The notes below the pieces were generated by a model that worked only from the letters and a program-made list of their open reading frames with translations, ran no database searches and was not told the origin of the DNA. 5,637 nt of DNA from NCBI GenBank assembly GCA_028707415.1, contig JAQWBC010000080.1, positions 1 through 5,637 on the forward strand. The letters run 5' to 3'. The DNA comes from Candidatus Izemoplasmatales bacterium (GTDB lineage Bacteria; Bacillota_I; Bacilli_A; Izemoplasmatales; Hujiaoplasmataceae). Shown here piece by piece: positions 1 through 5,574 of this stretch (position 1 is the stretch's first letter; the number at the start of each line of letters is the position of its first letter). The position numbers and the translations under genes are program-made.

Positions 1-211
1 CAAATAAACTCGTGTCCGTCGCTGGACCAACGAGAGTGTTGGTGACATCAATGTAAGTGGAGGGGATAATTGTCGTATCCAAAGGATCTGTCACAACGAT
101 ACCGGTATAGTTTGTATAGTTGACAACTCCCTCTTTGTTACCACAAGCAGTAAGTGTAAATAGACCGAAAATCGCTAATAAAACAATACCTAAAATTTTA
201 GTTTTCTTCAT
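1..211 (-). CDS. yidC: Probable YidC/Oxa1-type membrane insertase, lipoprotein form (N-terminal 70 residues only)
   Basis: The visible product starts with a lipoprotein signal: lysines at 2, 3 and 5, a hydrophobic core at about 6-19, and the lipobox L20-T21-A22-C23, so C23 would be lipidated and anchored outside the membrane. Residues 24-70 are polar and rich in Thr, Asn and Asp, with no membrane segment yet, and the gene runs off the window. The start is ATG at 211, preceded by AGAGGG with a suitable gap; it overlaps the end of rnpA by 14 bases, so translation is probably coupled. The YidC name rests on position: the gene after rpmH-rnpA is normally yidC, and Gram-positive YidC proteins often carry a lipoprotein signal. 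YidC inserts and folds proteins in the cytoplasmic membrane. The conserved transmembrane core is outside the window, so another lipoprotein cannot be excluded. The extracytoplasmic stretch before the first helix seems longer than in Bacillus SpoIIIJ. Confidence 0.62.
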   Translation of the reverse strand, partial: MKKTKILGIVLLAIFGLFTLTACGNKEGVVNYTNYTGIVVTDPLDTTIIPSTYIDVTNTLVGPATDTSLF

Positions 212-548
212 GTTTTCCCTCTGTTATTTTCGCGCGAGCGAATAGTTTGTGCAAATCTGTAGATATTTCGGCAAAAGACAGTTTACTAGCTGCCGGTTTG
301 ATGACAATTAAAAAATCATAACTTTCAATGAATTTTGTGGCGTCCACGATTTCACGAACACGCCTTTTAATTAGATTGCGCTGAACAGCAATTCCGTATT
401 TTTTTGAAACACTGATTGCATAGCGGAAATGTCCAGTATGAAGGTTACCACTTTTGTAAATTACAAAAAAAACGTCACCGACGCTATCTCGTTTTTGAAT
501 GATTTTCACTATTTCTGTGTTTCGTTTGACGCGATAATCTTTCTTCAT
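198..548 (-). CDS. rnpA: Ribonuclease P protein component
   Basis: The product is the small basic protein that binds RNase P RNA and helps it remove 5' leaders from precursor tRNAs in the cytoplasm. It has 116 residues, normal for the family. The family signature is clear: R57-N58, then K61-R62-R63 and R65-E66, the arginine-rich helix that contacts RNA. It is preceded by the usual beta strands with F27-F28 and the segment R42-Y43-A44-I45-S46-V47. Two in-frame ATGs lie six bases apart, at 554 and 548. GGAGG directly abuts the first and stands six bases before the second, so the ATG at 548 is the likely start (Met-Lys-Lys-Asp-Tyr). The gene lies downstream of rpmH on the same strand, and its 3' end overlaps the yidC-like start, the normal order. 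It is probably transcribed from the rpmH promoter, with partial termination in between. Confidence 0.96.
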   Translation of the reverse strand: MKKDYRVKRNTEIVKIIQKRDSVGDVFFVIYKSGNLHTGHFRYAISVSKKYGIAVQRNLIKRRVREIVDATKFIESYDFLIVIKPAASKLSFAEISTDLHKLFARAKITEGKHEEN

Positions 549-554
549 TCGCAT

Positions 555-559
555 CCTCC
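555..559 (-). promoter_or_regulatory. rnpA ribosome binding site, decides the start codon
   Basis: On the minus strand this reads GGAGG. It touches the ATG at 554 but is six bases from the ATG at 548, the usual Shine-Dalgarno distance. It therefore favours the shorter product by two residues. Confidence 0.8.
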
Positions 560-560
560 A

Positions 561-611
561 CCGAAAAACAAAAAGCCATCCCTACAAATAGTGTTTATAT
601 TCGGGTGGCTT
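561..611 (-). terminator. Possible partial terminator/attenuator between rpmH and rnpA
   Basis: Read on the minus strand, AAGCCA-CCC pairs with GGG-A-TGGCTT: six base pairs, one bulged A, then three G-C pairs, closing a loop of about 20 bases. The 3' arm runs into TTTTTGTTTTT. This is the layout of an intrinsic terminator, but the loop is large and the stem imperfect, so leaky termination is likely. That would fit the need for far more L34 than RnpA protein; an attenuator between these two genes is known in E. coli. The function here is inferred. Confidence 0.5.
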
Positions 612-649
612 CAGGTGTTTGTATATTTAGTGATAATCAGCGATTGGTG

Positions 650-796
650 CTAGCGATCAGAAACCGTCAACGATTTACGTCCAACAGCGCGACGTCTGGC
701 TAAAACTTTACGGCCATTCGCAGTTGCCATTTTTGATAAGAACCCATGGGTTCTAACTCGTTTGATTTTGCTTGGTTGATATGTCATTTTTGCCAT
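650..796 (-). CDS. rpmH: 50S ribosomal protein L34
   Basis: L34 is a small, very basic protein of the large ribosomal subunit. The 48-residue product shows the whole family pattern: T5-Y6-Q7-P8-S9-K10 near the N-terminus, H17-G18-F19, then M23-A24-T25 and N27-G28-R29-K30-V31-L32-A33-R34-R35-R36. It is a few residues longer than the usual 44-46, with a C-terminal tail ending Thr-Val-Ser-Asp-Arg. The start is ATG at 796, because AGGGGGTG lies about seven bases upstream; the reading frame is open further upstream to 841, but that part would translate the ribosome binding site and the leader. It is the first gene of the leftward rpmH-rnpA-yidC group, facing away from dnaA across the origin. Confidence 0.97.
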   Translation of the reverse strand: MAKMTYQPSKIKRVRTHGFLSKMATANGRKVLARRRAVGRKSLTVSDR

Positions 797-839
797 AATC
801 AACACCCCCTTGCTTTCGTTCCAAAAACTATGCTCCATC

Positions 840-868
840 ATTATACTTAATTTTTAAACCGATGTCAA
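840..868 (-). promoter_or_regulatory. Sigma-A promoter of the rpmH operon
   Basis: On the minus strand the -35 box is TTGACA (863-868) and the -10 box is TATAAT (840-845), separated by exactly 17 bases. Both boxes match the consensus perfectly. Transcription would start near 833, leaving a leader of about 37 bases before the rpmH start. A strong promoter fits a ribosomal protein gene. Confidence 0.9.
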
Positions 869-1133
869 ACATTATTTAAATTGATTCAGCTTTTCATCGG
901 TTTTCAATAATCTTTTATCCACCTCGGCTTTTTCTCCTGATTTGGCCGTTTTGTTGTAAGTACGCTTTTCCACAATTTGGTCGATAACTGCTATTTTCAT
1001 CCTGGTGGAAAACTCGACTTCAGCGCGATTCTTCGTTGTTTTTTTTCCACATTTTCTGTTAAAAAACTGACTTTTCTTACATTTTTCTCCACATTTTTTG
1101 TGGAAAACTATTTCTCCGTTTTCTAAATTGATA
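869..1133. other. Replication origin, upstream part (oriC left DnaA-box cluster)
   Basis: This non-coding, AT-rich region between the divergent rpmH and dnaA holds six matches to the DnaA box TTATCCACA or its TTTTCCACA variant. Top-strand orientation: 915-923 (TTATCCACC), 966-974 (TTTTCCACA), 1043-1051 (TTTTCCACA) and 1085-1093 (TTCTCCACA). Reverse orientation: 1004-1012 (GGTGGAAAA) and 1099-1107 (TGTGGAAAA). The last two boxes in the region form an inverted pair five bases apart. In this gene context such a cluster is where DnaA binds to start replication and to control its own gene. Genes on both sides point away from it, as expected for an origin. None of the six boxes is a perfect TTATCCACA. 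No convincing open reading frame is seen here. Confidence 0.88.
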
Positions 1134-1159
1134 TGGTATAGTGATATTATGATACGAGG
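1134..1159 (+). promoter_or_regulatory. dnaA promoter (extended -10) and ribosome binding site
   Basis: TGGTATAGT at 1134-1142 fits an extended -10 element (TGn followed by TATAGT); no good -35 box is seen at the proper distance, which extended -10 promoters tolerate. Transcription would start about 1149. GAGG at 1156-1159 lies nine bases before the dnaA ATG. The reverse DnaA box at 1099-1107 is just upstream of the promoter, so repression of dnaA by its own product is plausible. This regulation is inferred. Confidence 0.6.
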
Positions 1160-1168
1160 TACAATCGC

Positions 1169-2542
1169 ATGGAAGATTTCGAAAAAATTTGGGAAAAAAT
1201 CAAATATAAATTGCAGATGACGTTGGAAGAAGATGTGTTTAACGAAACGTTTGCCGCAATCACTAACGTTTTTAAAGTCGTCAATAACTATGTTTATTTA
1301 ATCGCTCCAAATTCGTTTGTTAAGGGGAAAATTGATGCGTTTTATCTCAATCGTTTAAATGCTCTACTAAACGAATATCTTGATGTTAAACACATGTTTA
1401 AAATTATATCCAAAGAACAAGCAGCCGAAGAATTAGCAAAATCAACTTATGCCATCAACGTCCCGGAACAAGGATTAGAAAATAAATATAAAACCGGATT
1501 GAACAATTTATATACATTCGACAATTTTGTTGTTGGCGCCAGTAATCGTCTTGCTTACACTTCTGCGACAAAAGTTGCTGATCAACCAGGTGTTTTCGCT
1601 AATCCTTTATACATTTTCGGTGAAGTCGGTTTAGGTAAAACTCACTTGATGCAATGCGTCGGAAATTATATCCTCGAAAATGATGTTAACATGAAGGTTT
1701 TATATCTTAAAACTGATCAATTTATCGAAGATTACGGAAGAGCTAGTGCCAAAAAAACTTTTGATGATTTCGCAAAAAAATATGAGAATGTTGATATTTT
1801 GCTCGCCGACGATATTCAATTCTTAGCTGGGAAAACCCAATCTCAATTAGAATTCTTTAAAATCTTCGAACGGCTCAAAGAAAATAACAAACAGATTGTT
1901 ATTACCTCTGATCGACCAGCGTCGGAACTATATGATATCATGTCCCGATTGACAAGTCGTTTTGAATGGGGCTTATCGGTTGATATTAATCGACCTAGTC
2001 TTGATCATCGAATTTTGATTCTCAAAAAGAAGCTTCAGGCAGAAACTTCTGATCCCGAATTGATTCCTCATGAGGTTTTGGAATACATTGCCAGTATTTT
2101 TGATAATAACGTTCGTGAACTTGAGGGAGCGTTAAAACGCGTTTTATTTTATTGTACCGCTTTCGACTATAAATTCACAATTACCAATACTGAAGAAGCT
2201 TTAAAAAATCTAATCAATTCCAAAAATATTTCTAATAAAGCCGTTAACAACGGTAACTTCAACACCGTTCTTGATATTGTCAGTTCTTATTATCATATTA
2301 CGACTTCAGACCTCCTTTCAAATAAGCGAACAAAACAATTTGTTTATCCCAGACAAGTTTCGATGTACATTCTAAAAGAACTCTATGAATTAACATATAA
2401 AAAAATCGGACAAATTTTCAATAACAAAGATCATTCAACCGTTATCTATAGTATCGAACAAATATCCAATGATCTTCAGTCCGATAAAGCAAAAAAAGAA
2501 GACATCGATAAGTTGTTGGTTAAATGTGGAAAAAAGGCCTAA
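1169..2542 (+). CDS. dnaA: Chromosomal replication initiator protein DnaA
   Basis: DnaA binds DnaA boxes at oriC, forms an ATP-dependent filament and opens the duplex for helicase loading. The 457 residues cover all four domains. Domain I, about 1-85, carries W8 and is the helicase-loader and self-interaction part. The domain II linker is short, about 86-107. Domain III is the AAA+ ATPase, about 108-330: Walker A G151-E-V-G-L-G-K157-T158, Walker B with D214-D215 followed by Ile-Gln-Phe, sensor 1 around Ile-Thr-Ser-Asp-Arg, the box VII arginines R260 and R264, and sensor 2 at R316 in Val-Arg-Glu-Leu-Glu-Gly. Domain IV, about 345-457, is the helix-turn-helix domain with the signature D421-H-S-T-V425. 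The second Walker A residue is Glu where many homologues have Gly. The length is normal and the gene looks intact. Its last codons contain a DnaA box. Start: ATG at 1169 after GAGG. Confidence 0.98.
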   Translation: MEDFEKIWEKIKYKLQMTLEEDVFNETFAAITNVFKVVNNYVYLIAPNSFVKGKIDAFYLNRLNALLNEYLDVKHMFKIISKEQAAEELAKSTYAINVPEQGLENKYKTGLNNLYTFDNFVVGASNRLAYTSATKVADQPGVFANPLYIFGEVGLGKTHLMQCVGNYILENDVNMKVLYLKTDQFIEDYGRASAKKTFDDFAKKYENVDILLADDIQFLAGKTQSQLEFFKIFERLKENNKQIVITSDRPASELYDIMSRLTSRFEWGLSVDINRPSLDHRILILKKKLQAETSDPELIPHEVLEYIASIFDNNVRELEGALKRVLFYCTAFDYKFTITNTEEALKNLINSKNISNKAVNNGNFNTVLDIVSSYYHITTSDLLSNKRTKQFVYPRQVSMYILKELYELTYKKIGQIFNNKDHSTVIYSIEQISNDLQSDKAKKEDIDKLLVKCGKKA

Positions 2543-2553
2543 TTTGTGGATAA
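2525..2553 (-). other. Replication origin, downstream DnaA boxes
   Basis: TGTGGAAAA (2525-2533) and TGTGGATAA (2545-2553) are two DnaA boxes in the same orientation, about two helical turns (20 bp) apart. The second is a perfect match to the consensus, the best in the window. The first lies inside the last codons of dnaA, encoding Cys-Gly-Lys, and the second is just after the stop. Box orientation is given by the TTATCCACA strand. Together with the upstream cluster they make a two-part origin with dnaA in the middle, as in Bacillus subtilis. A weaker match, CTTTCCACC at 2628-2636, is not counted. Confidence 0.85.
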
Positions 2554-2587
2554 AACCCATTAATATATGTACTATGCACGCGCTATA

Positions 2588-2596
2588 TGGTATAAT
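2588..2596 (+). promoter_or_regulatory. dnaN promoter (extended -10)
   Basis: TGGTATAAT is an extended -10 element with a perfect TATAAT. The -35 position (TGTACT at 2568-2573, 17-base spacing) is weak. The core from 2585 repeats ten bases of the dnaA promoter exactly. It lies about 35 bases after the perfect DnaA box. Start of transcription near 2603 would give a leader of about 90 bases running through the G-free segment before dnaN. dnaN may also be read from the dnaA promoter, since no terminator is seen between the genes. Confidence 0.6.
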
Positions 2597-2637
2597 ATAC
2601 ACGTAAAGGTTTTTGTTTTTATTAACACTTTCCACCG

Positions 2638-2680
2638 ACCTAATCATTATCATCATTCAAAAATAATAATTAATTATATA
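2638..2680. other. Candidate DNA unwinding element, G-free and AT-rich
   Basis: The plus strand has no G over 43 bases and very few C, with a run of ATC/ATT triplets at 2643-2657 followed by AATAATAATTAATTATATA. It lies between the downstream DnaA boxes and dnaN, where the duplex of Bacillus-type origins opens. The role is inferred from composition and place; opening was not shown. The segment ends directly at the dnaN ribosome binding site (GGAGGT, 2681-2686). Confidence 0.5.
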
Positions 2681-2691
2681 GGAGGTCAAAC

Positions 2692-3816
2692 ATGAAATTT
2701 ACTATCAATAAAGAGGTAATTCTGAATCAGTTATTGATTGTTCAAAAAGCTCTATCGACCAAAACTCCGGCCCCATACCTTCAAGGAATCAAACTTGAAG
2801 TTTATCAAAACGAATTGATTATGATTACCAGCAATTCAGAGATATCCATTAAGTTATCTTTGAAAGATGACAGCTTAGTTGTCGAAGAAACCGGCGAAGT
2901 TTTAATTCCCGGAAAATACTTTGTCGAAATCATTCGTAAACTTGATGGAGTCAAACTTGACATGTCAGTTATCGATAATAATATGCTCCGGATTGTCGCT
3001 GGTAATTCCGATGTCACCTTAAACATGCTAAACGTCGAAGATTATCCGCAAATTGATTTTATTTTAAATGACAACCCCATAAAAATGGATTCTAAAGTTC
3101 TAAAAACGGTAATTCGTCAGTCGACGTTTGCGGCATCAACGATTGAAAATCGACCGATTTTAACCGGAGTAAATATTCGTGTTGATGGTCAAAAATTGGT
3201 AGCGATTGCGACCGACTCATTCCGGCTTAGTCAAAAATTTATCGACATTCCGACAAATTTTGAAAACATGAATGTTGTTATCCCGGCGAGAAGTTTAGAT
3301 GAATTGATCAAGATTTTGGAAACCCCACTTGATGAAGTTTTAATTCATTTGGATAATAAGTCGATTTTGTTTGAGTATGGAAATGTTTTATTTCAATCAC
3401 GACTACTTGATGGCAATTTCCCAGAAACATCGCGATTGGTTCCTCTCGAATTTCCAATCATAATTAAATTTAATAAGAATGATTTGGCGGTTGCGATTGA
3501 AAGAGCATCTTTACTCTCCAGCCGCGAAGGCAGCTCCAGTATCGTCAAACTTTATCTGCGAACAGACAACGTAATCGAAATTACTTCTAATTCTCCGGAA
3601 ATAGGAAAAGTCACCGAAGAAGTATATCCGCTAGAAAAAGCAATTGGGGTTTCAATTAAAATTGCTTTTAGCTCAAAGTATTTTCTCGATGCTTTGAAAA
3701 CATTTGTTTCGGAGCAGGTTTTGGTAAAATTTACCGGAGAAATACGCCCTTTTATTATCGAAGGCGAGATGGATCCGGGTCTAATTCAATTGATTTTGCC
3801 GGTCAGAACCGAATAA
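2692..3816 (+). CDS. dnaN: DNA polymerase III sliding clamp, beta subunit
   Basis: The beta clamp is a ring-shaped dimer that encircles DNA and tethers DNA polymerase III and other repair and replication enzymes. The 374 residues match the usual length of about 366-380 and fit three repeated clamp domains, roughly 1-125, 126-250 and 251-374. Family marks are T174-D175-S176-F177-R178-L179, part of the partner-binding pocket (His is more common than Phe at 177), and the C-terminal Leu-Pro-Val-Arg just before the end, which completes that pocket. The start is clear: GGAGGT five bases before ATG at 2692. It follows dnaA after 149 bases of origin sequence and ends at a terminator, so it is not joined to yaaA-recF-gyrB as it often is in Bacilli. 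The gene appears intact. Confidence 0.98.
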   Translation: MKFTINKEVILNQLLIVQKALSTKTPAPYLQGIKLEVYQNELIMITSNSEISIKLSLKDDSLVVEETGEVLIPGKYFVEIIRKLDGVKLDMSVIDNNMLRIVAGNSDVTLNMLNVEDYPQIDFILNDNPIKMDSKVLKTVIRQSTFAASTIENRPILTGVNIRVDGQKLVAIATDSFRLSQKFIDIPTNFENMNVVIPARSLDELIKILETPLDEVLIHLDNKSILFEYGNVLFQSRLLDGNFPETSRLVPLEFPIIIKFNKNDLAVAIERASLLSSREGSSSIVKLYLRTDNVIEITSNSPEIGKVTEEVYPLEKAIGVSIKIAFSSKYFLDALKTFVSEQVLVKFTGEIRPFIIEGEMDPGLIQLILPVRTE

Positions 3817-3834
3817 CAAACTTAAATATCAAAG

Positions 3835-3865
3835 AAATGGAGTCGATGAAACTCCATTTTTATTT
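3835..3865 (+). terminator. Intrinsic terminator after dnaN
   Basis: AAATGGAGT (3835-3843) pairs perfectly with ACTCCATTT (3851-3859), nine base pairs around a seven-base loop, and runs into TTTTTATTT. It begins 18 bases after the dnaN stop, as expected. The stem has few G-C pairs but a good T tract. On the opposite strand there is no T tract, so it acts on rightward transcripts only. It isolates the origin genes from the flavoprotein gene. Confidence 0.85.
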
Positions 3866-3875
3866 GCTCGGTTTC

Positions 3876-3904
3876 TTGATTTATTAACTTGTAAATGATA
3901 TCAT
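3876..3904 (+). promoter_or_regulatory. Promoter of the flavoprotein gene
   Basis: TTGATT (3876-3881) and TATCAT (3899-3904) are 17 bases apart, and the -10 is preceded by TGA, so it is also of the extended type. It lies between the dnaN terminator and the next start codon, leaving a leader of about 22 bases that contains GAGGTG at 3922-3927. The individual boxes each depart from consensus, so strength would be moderate. Confidence 0.55.
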
Positions 3905-3932
3905 CATATCGGTTTGAATTTGAGGTGAACCT

Positions 3933-5366
3933 ATGGAAAAAAAAGCAGATGTAATAATCGTGGGTGCGGGACCAACTGGATCCATGGCGGCATACGAATT
4001 GTGGGAACAGAACCACAATCTATCCATTCTATTAATTGATAAAGGGAATGATATATATCATCGTAATTGTCCAATCAATGAGAAAAAAATAAGTAAATGT
4101 CCCGTTCGCCCTGATGGATCGATTGGGTGTTTACCAAATTGTTCCATAACCAACGGCTTCGGTGGCGCTGGAGCGTATTCGGATGGGAAGTTTAACATCA
4201 CTAGTGAATTTGGTGGATGGATGATGGAGTATCTTGATGCGGATAGCCTTGAAGAATTAATCAATTATGTTGATTCGGTTAATCTGCGATTTGGAGCCCC
4301 TAAAGAAATCACAGACCCTTCAACCGTAAAAGTTCGCGATATTGAAAGACGAGGGTTAGCAGTTGGCTTAAAGTTACTGCGAGCTCGAGTTCGTCATTTG
4401 GGGACGGAGACAAATTTACAAATTTTAAAAAATCTGTATGAATATTTAAGTTCGAAGATCCAAATGCTTTTTAAAACCGAAGTCAAAAAGGTTATAATAA
4501 AAAACGGACAGGTCGAAGGCGTTGTTTTAGAAAGTGGCGAGACAATCTTTGCAAAAAAGGTTGTTATCGCTCCTGGTCGCGATGGTTCCCAATGGCTATC
4601 AGACTTATGTCACGAGAATAATATATCAATGCATACCAATCACGTTGATATTGGTGTCAGAGTTGAAACAAACAACGAGATTATGGAAGAAATCAACGCT
4701 AATTTGTATGAAGGCAAATTCATCTACCGTACCAGCATGGGAACGCAAGTCAGGACCTTTTGTTCAAACCCATCAGGCCATGTTGTTATTGAAAACTTCA
4801 GTGGCACGATTTTGGCTAACGGCCATGCTTATTCTGATCAGAAACTGGGAAGTCATAATACAAATTTTGCTTTACTTGTTAGCCATAATTTCACCGAACC
4901 ATTCAATCAACCCAATGAATTCGCTCATGGAGTATCTCGATTAGCTAACATGCTAAGCAACGGCTCGGTTATTGTCCAGCGCTATGGCGATTTAAAAAAC
5001 GGGCGAAGATCAACCGAGAAACGCATCCGTGAAGGATTTGTCATCCCGACATTAAAAGAAGCCGTACCCGGAGATTTAGGGCTGGTTCTGCCTTACAAAT
5101 CATTAAAGTCAATTATGGAAATGATCGAGGCTTTAGATCATGTGAGTCCGGGGATTGCTTCGGAACACACACTTTTTTATGGCGTCGAAGCAAAATTTTA
5201 TTCTGCGCGGCCAGAGGTTAATAAGTATTTTGAGACAACGGTTGAAGGATTGTATGTTGGCGGTGATGGGGCGGGAATCACGAGAGGTCTTGCCCAAGCG
5301 GGAGCTAATGGCGTCTGGATAGCACGTGACATCGTGAAAAAAGAAAGAGCGGAAAAAGAACTTTAA
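3933..5366 (+). CDS. FAD-dependent dehydrogenase of unknown substrate (COG2509-like)
   Basis: This complete 477-residue cytoplasmic flavoprotein has no signal peptide. Its N-terminus is a classic dinucleotide-binding fold, V-G11-A-G13-P-T-G16, with D36 at the end of the second strand where Glu is usual. Four cysteines (46, 56, 66, 70) precede the glycine-rich stretch G75-F-G-G-A-G-A-Y-S-D-G-K86. A mid-protein P-G215-R216-D-G218 and the C-terminal Y-V-G443-G444-D445-G-A-G (439-460) complete the FAD site. The whole layout matches the uncharacterised FAD-dependent dehydrogenases grouped as COG2509, recognised from memory of the family. The cysteines might bind metal or an iron-sulfur cluster, or be redox active; this is inference. 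The substrate is unknown. The ATG at 3933 follows GAGGTG at a good distance. It has its own promoter, and terminators flank it on both sides, so it is probably a single-gene transcript not tied functionally to replication. Confidence 0.85.
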   Translation: MEKKADVIIVGAGPTGSMAAYELWEQNHNLSILLIDKGNDIYHRNCPINEKKISKCPVRPDGSIGCLPNCSITNGFGGAGAYSDGKFNITSEFGGWMMEYLDADSLEELINYVDSVNLRFGAPKEITDPSTVKVRDIERRGLAVGLKLLRARVRHLGTETNLQILKNLYEYLSSKIQMLFKTEVKKVIIKNGQVEGVVLESGETIFAKKVVIAPGRDGSQWLSDLCHENNISMHTNHVDIGVRVETNNEIMEEINANLYEGKFIYRTSMGTQVRTFCSNPSGHVVIENFSGTILANGHAYSDQKLGSHNTNFALLVSHNFTEPFNQPNEFAHGVSRLANMLSNGSVIVQRYGDLKNGRRSTEKRIREGFVIPTLKEAVPGDLGLVLPYKSLKSIMEMIEALDHVSPGIASEHTLFYGVEAKFYSARPEVNKYFETTVEGLYVGGDGAGITRGLAQAGANGVWIARDIVKKERAEKEL

Positions 5367-5465
5367 AACAGATAAAATTAAGCAAAAAATACCGTTAAAT
5401 ATTATACGAAACACCGAAAAACGAAGAAATTATTTGTTACAACGAATCTAATATTATCAGAAGAA

Positions 5466-5496
5466 TGACGGTCAAAAAATGACGGTTTTTCTTTTT
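5466..5496 (+). terminator. Imperfect intrinsic terminator after the flavoprotein gene
   Basis: The sequence ACGGTCA-aaaaa-TGACGGT folds into a stem with four inner base pairs, one G-G mismatch and two outer pairs around a five-A loop, and runs into TTTTTCTTTTT (5486-5496). The same sequence can be seen as two direct copies of AATGACGGT (5464-5472, 5478-5486). It lies 100 bases past the stop codon. The T tract is good but the stem is weak, so termination is likely but not certain. Confidence 0.45.
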
Positions 5497-5516
5497 GACA
5501 ACATCTTAGTGTCAAA
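5494..5516. repeat. 7-bp dyad, possible operator
   Basis: TTTGACA (5494-5500) and TGTCAAA (5510-5516) are exact inverted copies separated by nine bases. The dyad ends 19 bases before a TATAAT box, so it overlaps or just precedes the -35 region of the next promoter. No canonical -35 box exists there. An activator or repressor site is plausible; no known operator is recognised. Confidence 0.45.
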
Positions 5517-5535
5517 TGATTTTGGAAAATAACGA

Positions 5536-5541
5536 TATAAT
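5536..5541 (+). promoter_or_regulatory. Probable -10 box of a downstream transcript
   Basis: A perfect TATAAT, but with no good -35 (CAAATG at 17-base spacing) and no extended -10 TG. It follows the flavoprotein terminator and precedes a stretch with two hairpins, which supports a real start of transcription near 5548. The gene it serves would lie beyond the window. Confidence 0.45.
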
Positions 5542-5542
5542 A

Positions 5543-5565
5543 AAGCAAGTAGCATTAAGCAAGTA
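5543..5565 (+). repeat. 9-bp direct repeat in the leader region
   Basis: AAGCAAGTA occurs at 5543-5551 and again at 5557-5565, with GCATT between, giving a 14-base period. It overlaps the predicted start of transcription. Its function is unknown. Confidence 0.55.
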
Positions 5566-5574
5566 AAGAATGTT

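Noticed and set aside
429..653. Plus-strand open frame of 74 codons across rnpA
   Set aside because: It lies antisense to rnpA, which has clear family motifs and a good ribosome binding site; the product shows no recognisable domain.
797..841. Longer rpmH product starting at ATG 841
   Set aside because: The extra residues would be encoded by the leader and the ribosome binding site itself, and L34 homologues start close to the Met-Ala-Lys at 796.
2435..2656. Minus-strand open frame across the dnaA end and the intergenic origin
   Set aside because: It runs antisense through the DNA-binding domain of dnaA, the DnaA boxes and the dnaN promoter, with low-complexity product.
2920..2928. TTTGTCGAA, resembling a Spo0A box
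   Set aside because: A single copy within dnaN coding sequence, not near a promoter; expected by chance.
4534..4944. Plus-strand open frame of 136 codons inside the flavoprotein gene
   Set aside because: It is a +1-type shadow of a gene with continuous family motifs, and it has no credible start site.
5133..5414. Minus-strand open frame of 93 codons over the flavoprotein end
   Set aside because: It is antisense to the conserved C-terminal FAD motif, and its N-terminal part is translated AT-rich spacer.
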